Source: CBDBCU01 sp965243185
Lineage (GTDB): Bacteria > Chloroflexota > Dehalococcoidia > Lucifugimonadales > UBA3495
Length of the DNA stretch: 64,000 nt
NCBI GenBank assembly: GCA_965243185.1
Contig: OZ251531.1
Location: 124,001 to 188,000 of the forward strand
Reading direction: 5' to 3'
A program made the translations under genes and the position numbers. A model generated the notes under the pieces. It saw nothing but the letters and a program-made list of their open reading frames with translations. It did not search any database and was not told where the DNA came from. Positions 61,052 to 64,000 of the stretch are shown one piece after another (position 1 is the first letter of the stretch; each line of letters opens with the position of its first letter).

Positions 61052-61762
61052 CTAATCCCCCCGCAACTTCCCCAACGCCGGTATCGCCGCCACCTTATCC
61101 GCCGTCAAAGCCTCCCAATAAATGCCGCCCGGACGCGGCAAATCCCCCGGACAGCAAATCATTTCCTCCGGCGTTGCAATGTAATTCAACGGCACATCAT
61201 AGGCCGCCCGCGGCAGCGGCTCCGTCAACACCTGCCACGGATGCACGGTAGTCACCACCGGCGTCTCCGGCCTAATCACCCCGGCGGCCGCCGCCAGTCC
61301 ATACTCCAAATCCGCATACCCGCCGCCCTTGCCTACCCGCACGCCCTCCCGGTTCACCGCCACCGACCCGGAAATCACCAAATCCACCGACCGCAGCTCG
61401 GCAGCATACACCGGCCGCCCGTACTGGAACGCCCCGCCGATCGTGGACGCCTGCGCCGGGGTACACCCCATCACCGCCGGATCCAACTCCACAAAACACC
61501 GTTCCTGCGCCAACCGCGGCACCGCCATATACAGCAGCTTGCCCTCCGCCAAGGCCCGCTCCCGCAACGGCCGCTGCGCCTTGTCCGGATTGCTCTTGAC
61601 CACCTGCGCCGCTTGCCACGCCGCCAAGTCAAAAACCCGCTCCGCCGCCGTCTCGGCCCCGTAAAAATCCGGAATCTTATCGTGGACGCTTTGACTCCGT
61701 ACCACCCCGGCCCGCTCCAACGCCGTCCACACCCCTTCCCGAATCGCCAACTTGTCCCGCAT
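61052..61762 (-). CDS. 5-formyltetrahydrofolate cyclo-ligase family protein (MTHFSD-like)
   Basis: 236 residues. IPDFYGAETAAERVFDLAAWQAAQVVKSNPDKAQRPLRERALAEGKLLYMAVPRL, DLVISGSVAVNREGVRVGKGGGYADLEYGL and TTVHPWQVL match the longer, archaeal/eukaryote-like branch of the family rather than the short bacterial enzyme. May convert 5-formyl-THF to methenyl-THF; activity of this branch is not established. Overlaps nothing; the 61774 gene ends 11 nt upstream. Confidence 0.8.
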   Translation of the reverse strand: MRDKLAIREGVWTALERAGVVRSQSVHDKIPDFYGAETAAERVFDLAAWQAAQVVKSNPDKAQRPLRERALAEGKLLYMAVPRLAQERCFVELDPAVMGCTPAQASTIGGAFQYGRPVYAAELRSVDLVISGSVAVNREGVRVGKGGGYADLEYGLAAAAGVIRPETPVVTTVHPWQVLTEPLPRAAYDVPLNYIATPEEMICCPGDLPRPGGIYWEALTADKVAAIPALGKLRGD

Positions 61763-61773
61763 CCTTTCGCTCC

Positions 61774-63033
61774 CTACACCGGCCGCACGTACTCGGCAAA
61801 ACTGCTGACTTGAGCCTGACCGGCCATATCGATCAGGATATGCCGGCTTTCCATCGGTTTATCGTTCAGCCGGTCGAGTAGCCAATCGGCGGTCAAAGTA
61901 GCCGGGTTCGGCCCCAAGTCCGCCGAAGTAGAGCCGCCCAAACCGTGATCCGCCCCCTCATACAGCACCATCTCCTTGGGCGCGCTGATGCTCTCCAGCA
62001 GTTGATAGGTGAACTCAATGGGACTCAGGTGGTCATCCTCTCCCGCCAGCACCAGATAGGGGCAGGTTATCCTTTCCCCCACGCCGGCCAAAGTCAGGGT
62101 TTGGGCAAAGCGGTCGAACTCCGCCTCATCCTCATACCCGGCCATATACATAAAACGCAGCTTGAAAGTGGGCGAGGCCAGGTTAAAGATGGTATTCATC
62201 CCCGGCTCGTGGCACACCGCCTGCACCGCGCATCCTTTGATGCGATGATCCACCGCCGCCACCTGCGTTCCCCAGAAAGACCCCATACTGTTGCCCCGAA
62301 TGGCGATCCGCTCCGGGTCGATTTCCGGCTGCTCCCGCATCCACTCCAGCACCGTCCACCCGGCGTCAAACCAGTTATCGGAAGTCACCTGGATACCTCG
62401 GTTCAGCGCCTCTTTCTGCCCCGGCCCGTCGATTGCCAGCACCGCCACGCCCCGCTCCAGTAGCCGGTCGCCGTACAGAGCCACCCCGGTCTCCTTGAAA
62501 CTGTCCATCCCCGGAATGGACAGCACCGTCGGCCACGCCGCGCCCGGGGTATTATCCGGCAGATGCAGCCAAGCCGGGAGCGCGTTGCCGCAAAAGGGAA
62601 TGTCCACCCGGCGAATGGGATGATTGGCGTATTGGGCGTACTTGGCGTAGCACTCGACCTTCTTTTCGCCCAGCCGGTCATTCTCCGGCGTATGGGCAAA
62701 GATCGGCCACTGCGCGCTGCCGTACAGCAGGGCTGCGATAAAGTAGCTTTCCCGGGCGGCGACGCGATGCCCTTCCCTCTCGTGTTGTAGCGCCTTGCTT
62801 TCCCGGCGGACGGCGGCCCGGCGAAACTCCCGGCTGGCATCGTTAAAGCGTTTGACCCGGGCCCGGACGCCGTTAAAATCCGGCGCCGCCTCCGGCCCGC
62901 AGGGCCCCAGCGTATAGCCGATGCGCCGCTGATCCCACTCAATCCCCACCGTCTGCACCACCACATCCAGCAGCCACCGCTGCTCCTGCCACCGTTTCAT
63001 CCGGCCTTCAACCGACGACTCCATAGCGGGCAT
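61774..63033 (-). CDS. Alpha/beta hydrolase (FrsA/DUF1100-like esterase)
   Basis: 419 residues. A helical N-terminal part of about 150 residues, then the hydrolase core: nucleophile in AIRGNSMGSFWG, acid in LAGEDDHLSPIEF, His in EGADHGLGGST. The layout matches 2,6-dihydroxypseudooxynicotine hydrolase and FrsA-like enzymes that cleave C-C or ester bonds. Substrate unknown. Confidence 0.85.
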   Translation of the reverse strand: MPAMESSVEGRMKRWQEQRWLLDVVVQTVGIEWDQRRIGYTLGPCGPEAAPDFNGVRARVKRFNDASREFRRAAVRRESKALQHEREGHRVAARESYFIAALLYGSAQWPIFAHTPENDRLGEKKVECYAKYAQYANHPIRRVDIPFCGNALPAWLHLPDNTPGAAWPTVLSIPGMDSFKETGVALYGDRLLERGVAVLAIDGPGQKEALNRGIQVTSDNWFDAGWTVLEWMREQPEIDPERIAIRGNSMGSFWGTQVAAVDHRIKGCAVQAVCHEPGMNTIFNLASPTFKLRFMYMAGYEDEAEFDRFAQTLTLAGVGERITCPYLVLAGEDDHLSPIEFTYQLLESISAPKEMVLYEGADHGLGGSTSADLGPNPATLTADWLLDRLNDKPMESRHILIDMAGQAQVSSFAEYVRPV

Positions 63034-63174
63034 AATCAGCCGCTCCTTATTTCAGCATTTGGTTTGGGCGGTATTGTAGCATAAAACGGGGGTAAAACAG
63101 GGAATTAGGCAAGGCAACCCTGGCAGCTCATATTAAACTTGTTGAGAGATGAACCGGCTGTATCAGCATAAAAC

Positions 63175-63216
63175 AGAGTGGGCTGGAGAGGGACTAATCC
63201 CTCTCCAGCCCACTCT
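63175..63216 (-). terminator. 19-bp perfect hairpin terminator
   Basis: AGAGTGGGCTGGAGAGGGA and its exact complement around CTAA, then TTTTATG on the minus strand. It lies 2 nt after the stop of the 63219 gene. Confidence 0.85.
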
Positions 63217-63218
63217 AA

Positions 63219-63728
63219 TTATTCCACTGAAATAATCCTGACATTGCAATCGATGTCAGATTCGCCGACTGCCGTGGACGAAAGCGGTACGCCAAAGGAG
63301 TTCGCCGCTTCGTACCGCATAACGACGCGACGGGGAAAACTTCCACCGGAGTAGGTGGTCTCAACGTGCTTAAAGGTCGAAGGAGCTTTAAGCGTGTTCT
63401 TAATCAGACGCTCAAACTTGACGTGGTTGCCATCCCACCGGTCAAAACACCTTTCCCACCGCGTCTCGGTCGGACTGCTAGACCCCGAATCGTCCCCCGA
63501 TCCGCTAGCTATGGCGATAAGGATAACAAGAAAGAACAGGCCAAGCAGCCCGCCGCAGCCAATCAACCCCCACTTGGTACAACCTTTCTTAACGGCGTCG
63601 TCCTGCTGCTGATTAACCGGCTCTTGGACAGGGGATGCGGCGGGGGGGATTTCCCGACTAACACCGCAATGGGTGCAGAACTTTGCGCTGTCGGCTACTT
63701 CGCCGCCGCAACTAGGGCAATAAGGCAT
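63219..63728 (-). CDS. Zinc-ribbon membrane protein of unknown function
   Basis: 169 residues. N-terminal ribbon MPYCPSCGGEVADSAKFCTHCG, a linker, one membrane helix (WGLIGCGGLLGLFFLVILIAIASG, about 52-75) and an outer domain (RFERLIKNTLKAPSTFKHVETTYSGG...) resembling small secreted domains that follow such ribbons. Lower GC than its surroundings. Confidence 0.8.
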   Translation of the reverse strand: MPYCPSCGGEVADSAKFCTHCGVSREIPPAASPVQEPVNQQQDDAVKKGCTKWGLIGCGGLLGLFFLVILIAIASGSGDDSGSSSPTETRWERCFDRWDGNHVKFERLIKNTLKAPSTFKHVETTYSGGSFPRRVVMRYEAANSFGVPLSSTAVGESDIDCNVRIISVE

Positions 63729-63737
63729 AGATACCTC

Positions 63738-63962
63738 CTAATTCCGCGAAAATTCCCGGGGACGGGCCAGATCTATCCCTTCCAAAGGACAAGCCGCCAA
63801 CAGTTCCTTGAAATCCAGGCCGGCATAGTCCGCCGCCGCCGGCATCTTGGCCTGATGCTGCTGGCAATAATCCTCCGGCCCGACGCTGCGCCGGCAATCC
63901 GGCCCGGCGGCCGTTATGCCGGCGCGGTAAGCCTTTTGTCCCCGCTTTTTATCCGACGCCAT
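63738..63962 (-). CDS. Small protein of unknown function
   Basis: 74 residues from ATG 63962 (GGGGG upstream). KKRGQKAYRAGITAAGPDCRRSVGPEDYCQQHQAK contains a Cys/His pattern (C...C...H) that might bind metal. Nine nt before the 63219 gene, probably co-transcribed. Confidence 0.5.
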   Translation of the reverse strand: MASDKKRGQKAYRAGITAAGPDCRRSVGPEDYCQQHQAKMPAAADYAGLDFKELLAACPLEGIDLARPREFSRN

Positions 63963-64000
63963 ATTTACCCCCGGTAGCGTGTCTGAACTTGCCCAACAGT

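Overview
The window is a 64 kb piece of a GC-rich bacterial chromosome. The mix of genes (LLM flavin oxidoreductase, MaoC hydratase pair, HpcH-type aldolase, two-gene CoA-transferase, electron-transfer flavoprotein, a tubulin/FtsZ-like GTPase and many TTG starts) suggests an uncultured Chloroflexota (SAR202 or Dehalococcoidia-like). That assignment is an inference from protein character, not a search result. No tRNA, rRNA or CRISPR array was recognised. RNase P RNA is present.

Layout. 1-14.4 kb: a dehydrogenase fragment, a HerA-type ATPase pair, panC between two foreign-looking genes (an unknown 285-residue protein and a DUF262/DUF1524 nuclease), etfAB, a head-to-tail pair of identical 1076-bp insertion sequences, a subtilase gene cut at its catalytic aspartate, a membrane protein and fmt. 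14.4-18 kb: gene-poor. It holds a small transcription unit with a 19-bp stem and a perfect Shine-Dalgarno, a third IS copy, a secreted-protein gene broken at a C10 tract, and a promoter followed by about 540 nt of nested hairpins that look like a large structured RNA. Three copies of one palindromic repeat lie only here. 18-24 kb: a ferric-iron ABC transporter with palindromic operators and a DtxR-family regulator. 24-34.7 kb: thiamine-diphosphate enzyme subunits, asnS, gatCA, SDR, metal ABC ATPase, MaoC pair, PHP protein and an HNH cassette bounded by 67-bp direct repeats at the end of an aldolase gene. 34.7-42.8 kb: rnpB, zinc-ribbon protein, sbcD, P1 peptidase, DUF2520 protein, panB and the tubulin-like GTPase. 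43-48.4 kb: recQ beside a type II restriction-modification pair and a HEPN-like gene. 48.4-55.5 kb: M24 peptidase, CoA-transferase subunits with two tiny paralogous genes between them, MFS transporter, cyclophilin and LLM oxidoreductase. 55.5-64 kb: duplicated DUF4926 genes with a DUF6883 gene broken by TGA, holB, lysA, a duplicated and decayed DUF2283/folate-ligase block, an alpha/beta hydrolase and a zinc-ribbon membrane protein.

Pathway links. panC, panB and the DUF2520 reductase next to panB could cover pantothenate synthesis. The iron transporter, its operators and the DtxR protein form one metal-responsive unit. EtfAB, the CoA-transferase, MaoC proteins and SDR fit acyl-CoA catabolism.

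At the largest scale the + strand is strongly G-rich up to about 14.55 kb and strongly C-rich from about 14.8 kb, on genes of both strands and between genes. That polarity is the one expected at a replication terminus, and the switch falls on the structured element at 14.6-14.7 kb.
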